The translations under genes and the position numbers were made by a program. Positions 40,410-48,619 of a DNA stretch of 64,000 nucleotides are shown piece after piece. Each line of letters starts with the position of its first letter. Position 1 is the first letter of the stretch. Origin of the DNA: an uncultured Eubacteriales bacterium (lineage in GTDB: Bacteria > Bacillota > Clostridia > Oscillospirales > Acutalibacteraceae); contig CAKVAX010000005.1 of the NCBI GenBank assembly GCA_934725425.1, forward strand, positions 1-64,000, written 5' to 3'. Under the pieces are notes generated by a model. That model was not told where the DNA came from, did no database searches, and worked only from the letters and a program-made list of their open reading frames with translations.

Positions 40410-41324
40410 ATGGCTAAGTATACTATAATTTCCGATGTTGGAAAGGGTTTGCTTGCGCTTTTAAGAGATAAACTGGTTCCGGATACCGTGGATAAAGGCG
40501 AAAGCATAGGTATATGTGACCCGAAAGACCGCGGAGATTATATAGTCGGAATACATCCTTATGACATAAGAGAAGATACCAGCGGGAAAAACACTGAGGC
40601 TATTTCGCTTCCGGACGGAAGCTCGCAAGACGCTCCGGCAATGCTCGAACTTTACTATGTTATTTCGGTTAACAGTAAGGCGGAGATTGGCGACAGAGCG
40701 CTGGACGAAGCCAAAATAATAGGAAAAATAATTCAGGTTCTTAAAGATAATTCCATAATTCCTTCAATTTATATGCCGAGCAATATGGGTACTGCTGTAG
40801 AAAAGGTGCCGATTTCTATGTTGCCGCTCAGTATGGAAGAAAAAGTAAAAGTTTGGACTATGTTCGGTGAATCGTATAAGCTGTCGGCTTTTTATGTTGT
40901 CGGTCCGGTAGCGATAGACTCCGAGAAAATTACTAAACCCAAAAGGAGAGTTGAAACTGTATTTCTTGACAGTAAACATTACGCATATAAGAAAGTTCTT
41001 AAATTTGAAACATTTATTAAAGAAGAAGATATTGATGATGAATATACCCAGCGCCCTGATGAGGACGAGGACGAAGATGAGGATTATGGCTCAGATGAAA
41101 TGGGTGGCGACGAGGATTACGGTTTAGATGAAGGAGGCGGAGAAGAAAGCGGTGACGATTTAGACAGTTTAGATGACTTAGATGCCGACTTGGATTTGGA
41201 TGCTGAACTTGGTATTGATTCCGACTCCGATTCTGATTCTGACTCCCAGGATAGCGAGGATGAATCTGAACCTGACGAGCCAAGTGACGAGAGTGATGAT
41301 TTAACTTTTGAAAACGGAGAATGA
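40410..41324 (+). CDS. DUF4255/Pvc16-like contractile injection system protein with acidic tail
   Basis: 304 residues. Residues ~5-190 match the DUF4255 (Pvc16 N-terminal) pattern: an early helix (DVGKGLLALLRDKLVP), the APAMLELYYVISVNS strand-helix, the helix IIGKIIQVLKDN and the marker stretch PLSMEEKVKVWTMFGESYKLSAFYVVGPVAIDS. In eCIS particles Pvc16/Afp16-type proteins cap the tube and sheath or set its length. From ~205 the protein becomes an Asp/Glu/Ser-rich disordered tail of 100 residues with an SDSD run, not usual for this family as far as I know. Ribosome site AAGGAGTG. Operon with the next two genes. Confidence 0.8.
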   Translation: MAKYTIISDVGKGLLALLRDKLVPDTVDKGESIGICDPKDRGDYIVGIHPYDIREDTSGKNTEAISLPDGSSQDAPAMLELYYVISVNSKAEIGDRALDEAKIIGKIIQVLKDNSIIPSIYMPSNMGTAVEKVPISMLPLSMEEKVKVWTMFGESYKLSAFYVVGPVAIDSEKITKPKRRVETVFLDSKHYAYKKVLKFETFIKEEDIDDEYTQRPDEDEDEDEDYGSDEMGGDEDYGLDEGGGEESGDDLDSLDDLDADLDLDAELGIDSDSDSDSDSQDSEDESEPDEPSDESDDLTFENGE

Positions 41325-41414
41325 TTTTGAACGGGTGACATTTTTAAATCTTGGGATTATATAAATACACGATTAAAATCAGAAAAATAATAAAAGTAAA
41401 GGAAGAAATCATAA

Positions 41415-42197
41415 ATGAGAAAAATATATATGGCTTCGCTTGTGATAATGCTTAAAGATATATATTCCAAAATGCCGATAAACGGTGCAGTTATCCTTTG
41501 CAACGGAAAGCAAAATCCATACACAAGAAAAAAAGAAGGATATTATGTATTCTCGAACCTTTATCCCGAAAAATGCGAGGTAAATATAAGCTGCAGAGGT
41601 TATGTTGACCTTAATTTTACTGTTGAACTAAGAGAAAACGAAACTCAAGTTATACACGCCAACATGCCCTATGCCGTGAATAACGAAAATCTTATTCGTA
41701 TGACAAGATTTGAAATTTCGGTTTATGAAAATAAAGAAGCTCTAAAAAATACAGACGTTGACTTAAAGCTTAATAATCCTGCTGATTTTTTAAAACTTGT
41801 GGAAAAATCCGAACCCGGCAGCGATGAGGTAAAACTAAACATAGAAGAAATGAGCCCCGGAATAATTGGTCAAGAATATGTTTATGCTCTTGGCAAAAAA
41901 TCCACGAATCTTTCCTTATGGGGATATGATGCCGAAAAAAAATGTTACACTTTGAAGCAGCCACTTGAGAGCGAGCTGGATCCCGAGGGTAGTTTTTATC
42001 CTGTTTGGAAATTAAAAACAGATGGCAACGGAAAAATTACGATGCCACTTATAGAGCAATTTATGAAAGATAATGTGCTGAAATTTGAATGTAAAGCGAA
42101 CGAAAGTTCTGCAAAAGCATCTGTGGATGTTACAGGCAAACATGAATCCGGAGAAGTTTTTTATTTTGATATGAAACTCAAGAAAAACAAAAAATAA
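41415..42197 (+). CDS. carboxypeptidase-regulatory-like (Ig-fold) protein of the injection-system locus
   Basis: 260 residues, no signal peptide. Residues ~5-85 form a carboxypeptidase-D regulatory-like beta fold (DIYSKMPINGAVILCNGK, YYVFSNLYPEKCEVNISCRGYV), which in eCIS clusters often accompanies or is fused to DUF4255 proteins. The remaining part (~90-260) is another strand-rich region with a possible Ig-like ending. Ribosome site GGAAG, nine bases from the ATG. Followed after 21 bases by the AAA+ gene. Domain call is moderate; the role in the locus is inference from neighbours. Confidence 0.55.
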   Translation: MRKIYMASLVIMLKDIYSKMPINGAVILCNGKQNPYTRKKEGYYVFSNLYPEKCEVNISCRGYVDLNFTVELRENETQVIHANMPYAVNNENLIRMTRFEISVYENKEALKNTDVDLKLNNPADFLKLVEKSEPGSDEVKLNIEEMSPGIIGQEYVYALGKKSTNLSLWGYDAEKKCYTLKQPLESELDPEGSFYPVWKLKTDGNGKITMPLIEQFMKDNVLKFECKANESSAKASVDVTGKHESGEVFYFDMKLKKNKK

Positions 42198-42218
42198 TTT
42201 TTTAAATCGGAGTGCCTG

Positions 42219-44291
42219 ATGATGAGACAAGAAATTGAAGGATTATTTGATTATAGTTTGGAAAGCAAGCCTTACGAATCATATTCGGAGTATCTGAGGA
42301 ATGAGTTTAAGTTTGTAAAAATGTATTTGCAGCTGTATCTGGAAGCTATAGAAAACAATGATTTCGAACTTGCTCGAGATAAATTTTTCAGAAATTATAT
42401 TAATGTTAAAATTCATTTGGAGTCACGATTAAAAGCCTCTCAACCTAAATTTTTTTTCGGTGAATATTTTAAAAATTTATTTTCTCTTACCCCGTTTGAG
42501 TGGTTTTGCTTTTTGAGTTCCGTACTGAGTGAATTTGACGAAAAATATCTTTCGGAGTTTTCGAAGGTCGACAGTAACTCAGATAAAAAAAGTCTGTCAT
42601 ATGAATCGCTTTTTAAGGTATTTTTTTTGGTTGAAGATTTATCGGAAAGAGATGATTTTTCGGATATTTATTTTAAATCGAAATATAAATTGGAATCAAT
42701 ATGCTTTGTTGAAGATTCTTTAAAGTGCGACCCATATATTTTAGAGGCTTTTATAACCAATATAAGCAAAGATATAAATTGTGCCGGCATGCAACAAAGA
42801 GGCGCTGAAGATGATAGCCGGGCTTTAACTGTTCACGAAGAATTATCCTCAGAGATTTTTAATTTTTTAGAAGATATCGAAGATGAATCGCTGTGTGTAA
42901 ATATCAGCGGGATTAAAGGTGTAGGCAAAAAGACGGTTGTAAGGCGTATTTGCGATATGCTTAAAAAAGATTTGATAGAAGTTGATTTCACTTATTTTGC
43001 CACGGACTCCAAAGAAAATATCGCAAAACTTATTTCTATTTTTAGATTGGCTCTTATTACCGACAGCTACCTTTGTTTTTATAATTTTGAGGCTGTGGAT
43101 GAATCAAAAGGTTCACTCTACAAAAAATTTATATTTAAGAAAGCATTTAATTTTTCTCAGGTGGTGTTTGTTCTTTCAAATTCCGAAAAAAATGTTTATA
43201 TGAATGAAATTAACAGACCTTTGATTAATTTTTTCATAGATGAACTTTCGGATGAAGAAAGCTTTAGAATGTGGGAACAAGAACTATCAGGATTTAAAAA
43301 AGATAAGGATTTGAGTATACGAGAAATTTCGAATAAATTCCAATTTACTCCCCGGCAAATAAAAAATACATGCAAAGAAGCACAGCTTGAATGTAAATAC
43401 AATCACAAAGATAAAATCGACAGCAAAACGCTTAGTAAATGTGCACATCATCAAACAATCGGGAACCTCTCCGATAAAGCTATCCTTATCAAGAAAAAGC
43501 ATACTTGGGACGATATTGTGCTCCCAAAACAACAAAAAGAACTCCTTGTAAGAGCTTGTAATCAAATAAAATATAAGCACATAGTTTATGATAAATGGGG
43601 AATGAACAAGAGGATTCTGTATGGCAGAGGTCTTAGCATGCTTTTCACAGGCCCTCCGGGTACAGGTAAGACAATGGCTGCTCAAGTTGTGGCAAGTGAT
43701 TTGGATTTGGAGGTATATCGTGTTGACCTTTCAAAAGTCATTTCAAAATATATAGGAGAATCCGAAAAGAATCTAAGCGAAGTCTTTGAAAGTGCCAAAA
43801 AAAGCAACGCTGTTTTGCTTTTTGACGAAACCGATGCGTTATTTGGAAAAAGAACCGAAGTTAAAGATTCTCACGATAAAAACGCCAATGTTGAAACTTC
43901 TTATCTCCTTCAAAAAATGGAAGAGTATAGTGGAATCACAATAATGACAACCAATTTTGTAGAAAATATTGATAAAGCCTTCTTCCGAAGAATAAACTAT
44001 GTAGTACACTTTAATCTTCCGGATTTTGACCTTCGTTTAAAAATATGGAAAAATATGTTTCCGGATGATACTCCCATCTCCGATGATGTCAATTTTGAAT
44101 ATCTTGCAAAGAATTTTGAAATTGCCGGAGGAAGCATAAAAAATATTGTTTTAACCGCAACCTTTATGGCTGCGTCGGAATCCGATAAGGTCGAAATGAA
44201 ACATATTATAAAAAGTGTAGAATATGAACTTAAAAAGCAAGGAAAAATGGTTTCAAAGAGCGATTTCGCTCAGTATGCATATTTATTGTAA
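42219..44291 (+). CDS. tandem AAA+ ATPase, Pvc15-like
   Basis: 690 residues. Residues ~1-200 are helical with no motif. A first AAA-like domain (~225-390) has an altered Walker A, GIKGVGKKT, with Lys at the usual Ser/Thr place. The second AAA domain (~435-685) is complete: GPPGTGKT (~478-485), Walker B LLFDETDA (~533-540), sensor TTN and an FFRR Arg finger (~588). This matches Pvc15/Afp15-type ATPases of contractile injection systems (relatives of the proteasomal Rpt and FtsH class), thought to load or unfold cargo. Ribosome site GGAGTG; ATG at 42219 or 42222. The tight spacing with DUF4255 and Ig-fold genes supports the assignment. Confidence 0.8.
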   Translation: MMRQEIEGLFDYSLESKPYESYSEYLRNEFKFVKMYLQLYLEAIENNDFELARDKFFRNYINVKIHLESRLKASQPKFFFGEYFKNLFSLTPFEWFCFLSSVLSEFDEKYLSEFSKVDSNSDKKSLSYESLFKVFFLVEDLSERDDFSDIYFKSKYKLESICFVEDSLKCDPYILEAFITNISKDINCAGMQQRGAEDDSRALTVHEELSSEIFNFLEDIEDESLCVNISGIKGVGKKTVVRRICDMLKKDLIEVDFTYFATDSKENIAKLISIFRLALITDSYLCFYNFEAVDESKGSLYKKFIFKKAFNFSQVVFVLSNSEKNVYMNEINRPLINFFIDELSDEESFRMWEQELSGFKKDKDLSIREISNKFQFTPRQIKNTCKEAQLECKYNHKDKIDSKTLSKCAHHQTIGNLSDKAILIKKKHTWDDIVLPKQQKELLVRACNQIKYKHIVYDKWGMNKRILYGRGLSMLFTGPPGTGKTMAAQVVASDLDLEVYRVDLSKVISKYIGESEKNLSEVFESAKKSNAVLLFDETDALFGKRTEVKDSHDKNANVETSYLLQKMEEYSGITIMTTNFVENIDKAFFRRINYVVHFNLPDFDLRLKIWKNMFPDDTPISDDVNFEYLAKNFEIAGGSIKNIVLTATFMAASESDKVEMKHIIKSVEYELKKQGKMVSKSDFAQYAYLL

Positions 44292-44303
44292 AGGAGACTG
44301 ATT

Positions 44304-44834
44304 ATGGAACTTATTTTGGAAGCACTTGGACTTTTATTTGTTTTGATATTTGGCACGTGTTCACATTTTATATACGAATGGTCGGGACATAATAAATTAG
44401 CGGGGATACTTTGCGCGGTTAATGAGTCGACATGGGAACATATGAAAATGGTAATAGGACCGTCGCTTATTTGGATGGCTATTGAAACGCCGTTTTTGCA
44501 TTCTAACCCTAATTTTGTTCTGGCAAAAGCGCTTTCTATAACCGCCATGATGCTGCTTATCCCGATAATTTTTTATATTTATTTTTGGATTTTAAAGAAA
44601 GAACTTTTAATACTCGGAATACTTGATTTCGTTTTTTCTGCCGTAGCAGGTCAGTGGATTTCGTATAGCATTTTAAAGTCCCCCGCAGTTTTACCGTGGA
44701 CTAATTATCTTGGCTTTGCGCTGATTATTTTGATTATGTATATGTACCTTAGATTTACAATAAATCCCCCAAAAATATTTCTTTTCAAAGATCCCATCAC
44801 AAATAATCATGGTTTCGACGGACACAGCCATTAA
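44304..44834 (+). CDS. DUF6512-like multi-pass membrane protein
   Basis: 176 residues with about five membrane segments. The N-terminal stretch FGTCSHFIYEWSGHNKLAG and VNESTWEHMKM give conserved His/Glu/Trp residues of the DUF6512 type, a family of unknown function common in Clostridia. It follows the AAA+ gene after 12 bases with an AAAGGAG site, so it may be co-transcribed, but it is a common stand-alone gene and need not belong to the injection system. Confidence 0.6.
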   Translation: MELILEALGLLFVLIFGTCSHFIYEWSGHNKLAGILCAVNESTWEHMKMVIGPSLIWMAIETPFLHSNPNFVLAKALSITAMMLLIPIIFYIYFWILKKELLILGILDFVFSAVAGQWISYSILKSPAVLPWTNYLGFALIILIMYMYLRFTINPPKIFLFKDPITNNHGFDGHSH

Positions 44835-44840
44835 AAAAAG

Positions 44841-44866
44841 CGTACTCTTATGAGTACGTTTTTATT
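44841..44866. terminator. two-way terminator
   Basis: CGTACTC/GAGTACG stem (44841-44847, 44852-44858) with T-run on the plus side and A-run (T-run for the minus strand) on the left. It ends both the operon from the left and the convergent gene at 44862. Confidence 0.8.
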
Positions 44867-45542
44867 TTTTATCTATTTCTTTGATTAATTCTTTTAATTC
44901 TTTTTGAACTTCTTTGTTCGATATGGCCGAGCCGAATCCTCCAAAAAGTTTTGGCTTTTTGGAAAGCTCCTTCCTGAGTTTTTTCAGGTATTCTTTTTTG
45001 TCTTTATCGCTATCAGAGTTATTGTATTTTAAGTTGCTGATATTTCGCAGCCATTTTTTCGTGTAACTTTTGTTGTCACTTTTTTTATAGTTTTCATTCA
45101 GATTCATGGATTGATTTTTAATTTTTTCTGCAAATTCATTGAAACTTAGATTTTTTTCATTTAAATCGTTTTTAATATTTTTTAGAAATTCCGATAGCTT
45201 AGCTATTATTTCGTCTTTTGTGTTTACTTTTGGATTTTCTTGATTTATATTTTTTTCTTTGGTATCCTTGCGTTTCATATTTTCTTGATTTTTTTCTATT
45301 TTTTCAAGGAGTTTATCAAAAGTTCCGGCATCTTCTACTGCTATCTCTTTCAAAATATTTATCAAATCCTCCGGGCTATGGGCTCTCTCTATTTTTTCCG
45401 CAGTTTCATTTTCAACAGATTCGGTTAACTTATTGTCGTTTATTATTTCTTTTATTTTATCTGATTTGTATTGCTTTGGCGTGGAAATCATGCAGATGCT
45501 GCTTAGGATATTTGTCATTTTATTTTTAAGTTGTGGGTTCAT
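44862..45542 (-). CDS. Lys/Asn/Glu-rich helical protein of unknown function
   Basis: 226 residues, no signal peptide or membrane helix, dominated by long charged helices (coiled-coil prone ~20-175) with a slightly conserved-looking end around KPKLFGGFGSAISNKEVQ. Ribosome site AAAGGAATG. Located between the accessory operon and a tRNA gene. No family recognised; an injection-system cargo is one possibility by location only. Confidence 0.5.
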   Translation of the reverse strand: MNPQLKNKMTNILSSICMISTPKQYKSDKIKEIINDNKLTESVENETAEKIERAHSPEDLINILKEIAVEDAGTFDKLLEKIEKNQENMKRKDTKEKNINQENPKVNTKDEIIAKLSEFLKNIKNDLNEKNLSFNEFAEKIKNQSMNLNENYKKSDNKSYTKKWLRNISNLKYNNSDSDKDKKEYLKKLRKELSKKPKLFGGFGSAISNKEVQKELKELIKEIDKK

Positions 45543-45677
45543 ATTAATTTCATTCCTTTCTAAAATATAATTTATTTAGCTAATTATTATATAATATATC
45601 AAGGAAAATGTAAATACTTTTATGAAAAATAAATAAAAAATAACCAAAAAAAGCACCCAAATCGGATGCCTTTTAAT

Positions 45678-45753
45678 TGGAGCTACCGGGCGGACTCGAA
45701 CCGCCGACCTGCTGATTACGAATCAGCTGCTCTACCACCTGAGCTACGGTAGC
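45678..45753 (-). tRNA. tRNA-Thr (anticodon CGT)
   Basis: Read on the minus strand, all four arms form: acceptor GCTACCG/CGGTAGC, D arm GCTC..GAGC, anticodon arm GCTGA-TTCGTAA-TCAGC with CGT, T arm GGCGG-TTCGAGT-CCGCC. The CCA end is encoded (45678-45680). Confidence 0.96.
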
Positions 45754-45876
45754 ATATCTAAGATTATATACAATTTTTATTTTTTAGTCAATGATATTAT
45801 ATTTTAGGTTATTATATTTTTCGATTTATAGTATAATAGACCAGTAACTTAATATTTAATCTAAGAGGTGCTTATA

Positions 45877-46812
45877 ATGAATTTAGTAAATACAAATTCA
45901 ATGCTTAAAAAAGCATATAAAGAAGGCTATGCAGTAGGAGCTTTTAATGTAAATAATATGGAAATAGTGCAAGGAATAACCAAAGCCGCACAAGAAATGT
46001 CCTCGCCGCTAATACTTCAAGCTTCATCCGGAGCCAGAAAATACGCCGGTGCTATATATATGAGAAAACTTGTTGAAGCTGCATGCGAAGAAACAAATAT
46101 CCCCATAGCTCTGCATCTGGATCACGGCGATTCTTTTGAGCTGTGCAAAAATTGTATAGATAGCGGATTTACATCGGTCATGATTGACGGTTCTTCGCTT
46201 GAATATGAAAAAAATATCGAAGTAACCAAAAAAGTATGCGATTACGCTCATAAGTACGGAATATCCGTTGAGGGCGAACTTGGCAGCCTTTCGGGTGTCG
46301 AAGATAAAGTAAATGTTTCCGAAGAAAAATCTTTTTACACCGACCCCGAACAAGTGGAAGATTTTGTAAAAATAACAGGTGTAGATTCTTTAGCGGTAGC
46401 TATCGGAACAAGCCACGGAGCATATAAATTTAAACCCGGTCAAAAACCCGAGCTTAGATTTGATATTCTGGACGAAATAGAAAAGAAATTGCCTGGTTTC
46501 CCGATTGTTTTACATGGGGCTTCGAGTGTAATTCAAAAATACGTAAAAGAAATAAATGAATTCGGCGGAAAATTGGACCAAGCAATAGGTATCCCCGAAG
46601 AAATGCTACGCAAAGCAGCAAGCTTGGCTGTATGCAAAATAAACGTAGACTCTGATTTAAGACTTGCGATGACAGCGTCAATAAGAAAGAGTTTCAGCGA
46701 GCATCCCGAAAATTTCGACCCCAGAAAATATTTATCCGCAGCCAGAATATCAATCGAAGAAGTCGTTAAACACAAAATCGAAAATGTAATGGGAAGTAAA
46801 AATAAAGCATAG
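45877..46812 (+). CDS. fba: class II fructose-bisphosphate aldolase
   Basis: 311 residues from the ATG at 45877, after GAGGTG; an in-frame GTG at 45868 lies within that site. Cleaves fructose 1,6-bisphosphate in glycolysis. Zinc and substrate residues are visible: HLDHGDS (~82-88), GELGSLSG, GTSHGAYK (~174-181) and HGAS. Monocistronic by spacing. Alternative: a related class II aldolase such as tagatose-bisphosphate aldolase, less likely. Confidence 0.93.
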   Translation: MNLVNTNSMLKKAYKEGYAVGAFNVNNMEIVQGITKAAQEMSSPLILQASSGARKYAGAIYMRKLVEAACEETNIPIALHLDHGDSFELCKNCIDSGFTSVMIDGSSLEYEKNIEVTKKVCDYAHKYGISVEGELGSLSGVEDKVNVSEEKSFYTDPEQVEDFVKITGVDSLAVAIGTSHGAYKFKPGQKPELRFDILDEIEKKLPGFPIVLHGASSVIQKYVKEINEFGGKLDQAIGIPEEMLRKAASLAVCKINVDSDLRLAMTASIRKSFSEHPENFDPRKYLSAARISIEEVVKHKIENVMGSKNKA

Positions 46813-46873
46813 GTATTTTTAAGGTTGAATTTGGAGTATAACCATAATTGTTCAAAAGAAAGGATTTTTTACA

Positions 46874-47845
46874 ATGAATGTATCTGTTTTGGGGTGCGGG
46901 CGATGGGGAACCTTTATCGCATGGTATTTGAATAAAATCGGTAAAAATGTTGTGCTTTGGGGACGTAAAGGTTCCACACATCTTGCGGAGCTTGTTAATA
47001 ATCGCAAAAATGAGTGGCTTAATTTGGACGAAAAAATCGTTTTGACTGATGATATTAAAAAAGCACTCAGCCACTCTGAAATCATAATTATATCCATAAG
47101 TGCGCAGTGCCTGTCCGATTTTATGAAGGATTTATCCAAAGAATTCAGTATAAGTGATTTAAATAAAAAAACCTTTGTCCTTTGCATGAAAGGCATAGAA
47201 GAAAGCACCGGAAGAAGGCTTTCTCAAGTTATGGAACAGTACCTTGGCGAGGATTCGAATATTGCAGTCTGGGTAGGTCCGGGACATGTACAGGATTTCG
47301 CCGACGGCATTCCGAATTGTATGGTAATAGATTCCAAAAAAGATGAAGTAAAGAAAGAACTCGTTAATAAATTTTCGAGCTCTCTGATAAGATTTTATTA
47401 CGGCACGGACCTTATCGGCAGTGAAATAGGAGCCGCAGCGAAAAACGTAATGGGAATTGCTGCGGGAATTTTGGACGGGCTTGGATATGTTTCGCTCAAA
47501 GGCGCGCTTATGTCCCGAGGCACTATGGAAATTTCCAGGCTTATAAAAGCCATGGGAGGCAATGCGCTCTCGGCATTTGGATTGGCTCATTTGGGCGATT
47601 ATCAAGCTACTTTATTTTCACCACACAGTAATAATCGAAAATTCGGCGAACTCCTTGCCACAAATCAGCCCTACGACAAGCTCGCCGAAGGCGTGGCGAC
47701 TTCTTACGCTATTGTTGAGCTTGGCAAAAAATACAAAGTTGACTTGCCTATTTGTAATGCCGTAAATCAAGCGGTAAAAAATAAATCGGTAACCAAAGAA
47801 TCAGTTACAGATTTGTTTTTAAGAAGTATAAAGAACGAATTTTAA
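46874..47845 (+). CDS. gpsA: NAD(P)H-dependent glycerol-3-phosphate dehydrogenase
   Basis: 323 residues. Makes sn-glycerol-3-phosphate for phospholipids. NAD fold VLGCGRWGTFIAWYL (~4-18), substrate loop VGPGHVQDFADG, catalytic Lys in GAAAKNVMGIAAGI (~187-200) and the C-terminal helical domain with FGLAHLGDYQATLFSPHSNNR. The usual second GxG (GxGxxG) reads GCGRWG. Its stop overlaps that of the convergent acetyltransferase gene. Confidence 0.96.
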   Translation: MNVSVLGCGRWGTFIAWYLNKIGKNVVLWGRKGSTHLAELVNNRKNEWLNLDEKIVLTDDIKKALSHSEIIIISISAQCLSDFMKDLSKEFSISDLNKKTFVLCMKGIEESTGRRLSQVMEQYLGEDSNIAVWVGPGHVQDFADGIPNCMVIDSKKDEVKKELVNKFSSSLIRFYYGTDLIGSEIGAAAKNVMGIAAGILDGLGYVSLKGALMSRGTMEISRLIKAMGGNALSAFGLAHLGDYQATLFSPHSNNRKFGELLATNQPYDKLAEGVATSYAIVELGKKYKVDLPICNAVNQAVKNKSVTKESVTDLFLRSIKNEF

Positions 47846-48345
47846 AATTCCGGATAGACAAAGCTCTGAATGATATTTTCTATTATTTCAAAATTTTCAT
47901 CCGGGATTTCTTCGGGATAGCTCATCAAGTTTAGTTTTATAGGCTTGTTGCCTTTTCTTAGAGGCAGTTGATAATATTCGTGATTATTTAGTTTGAATCC
48001 TAATTTTTCGTAAAAGTTTTTTCTCTTTATGCTGATTTCATCATCAGGGATTTCAATTTCGAGCACAATGGGCTTTTGGGAATTGTTTATAAAATCCCTC
48101 ATTATTTTGGAGCCCGTTCCTTTTCCTCTGCAACATGGGTCGACTGCCAAATGCTCAATAAATGAAAACTTTGGAAAGTCCCAGCTTGCAATAAATGCTA
48201 TTGTTTTGCCGGATTCATCGGTTTTGACGTCCAGCTTGTACATAGGATTTTTTAAAAGTTTTTTTTGATTTTCTTTTGTGCGGTATTCATTTTCGGGAAA
48301 AGATTTTTCCATAAGTTTAAATACTTCTTCAAAGTGATCGGTCAC
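47842..48345 (-). CDS. GNAT-family N-acetyltransferase
   Basis: 167 residues. Motif A is IEHLAVDPCCRGKGTGSKIM (~74-93) with the R-G-x-G-T-G acetyl-CoA loop, followed by FYEKLGFKLNNHEYY (motif B). It ends 4 bases into gpsA on the other strand. Ribosome site AAAGGAGTG. Substrate unknown. Confidence 0.85.
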   Translation of the reverse strand: MTDHFEEVFKLMEKSFPENEYRTKENQKKLLKNPMYKLDVKTDESGKTIAFIASWDFPKFSFIEHLAVDPCCRGKGTGSKIMRDFINNSQKPIVLEIEIPDDEISIKRKNFYEKLGFKLNNHEYYQLPLRKGNKPIKLNLMSYPEEIPDENFEIIENIIQSFVYPEF

Positions 48346-48619
48346 AATAATTCACTCCTTTTTTGTTTTATTTTATTCTATTATAAATTAATATTAAAAT
48401 CAAATAAGAATACGATAAGATTAGTTAAAATTTACAATAATGTATGTTTTGCTTTTTGAAATATGATATTATTATAAATTGAGATAGTCATGTCTCCACA
48501 TAAATGCACTTACTTTGTGCAAAATTTTTTTAAAATTAATTTTATAGTGGATTTTACTTCGATTTTGAATTAAAATAAGACTAAAAGTAGCGTTAAATTA
48601 ATATCGAGAGGTGTAAAAT

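Noticed and set aside
41017..41341. Long open frames on the minus strand under the DUF4255 gene
   Set aside because: They are by-products of the GA-rich acidic repeats (Ser- or His/Arg-rich translations) with no ribosome sites.
45218..45529. Plus-strand frames of Phe/Leu-rich protein opposite the charged helical gene
   Set aside because: Complement of Lys/Glu codons read as Phe/Leu; no start signals.
48346..48619. Possible small RNA or gene before secA
   Set aside because: AT-rich with only a weak GAGATAG..GTCTC hairpin; no promoter-terminator pair or frame with a ribosome site.
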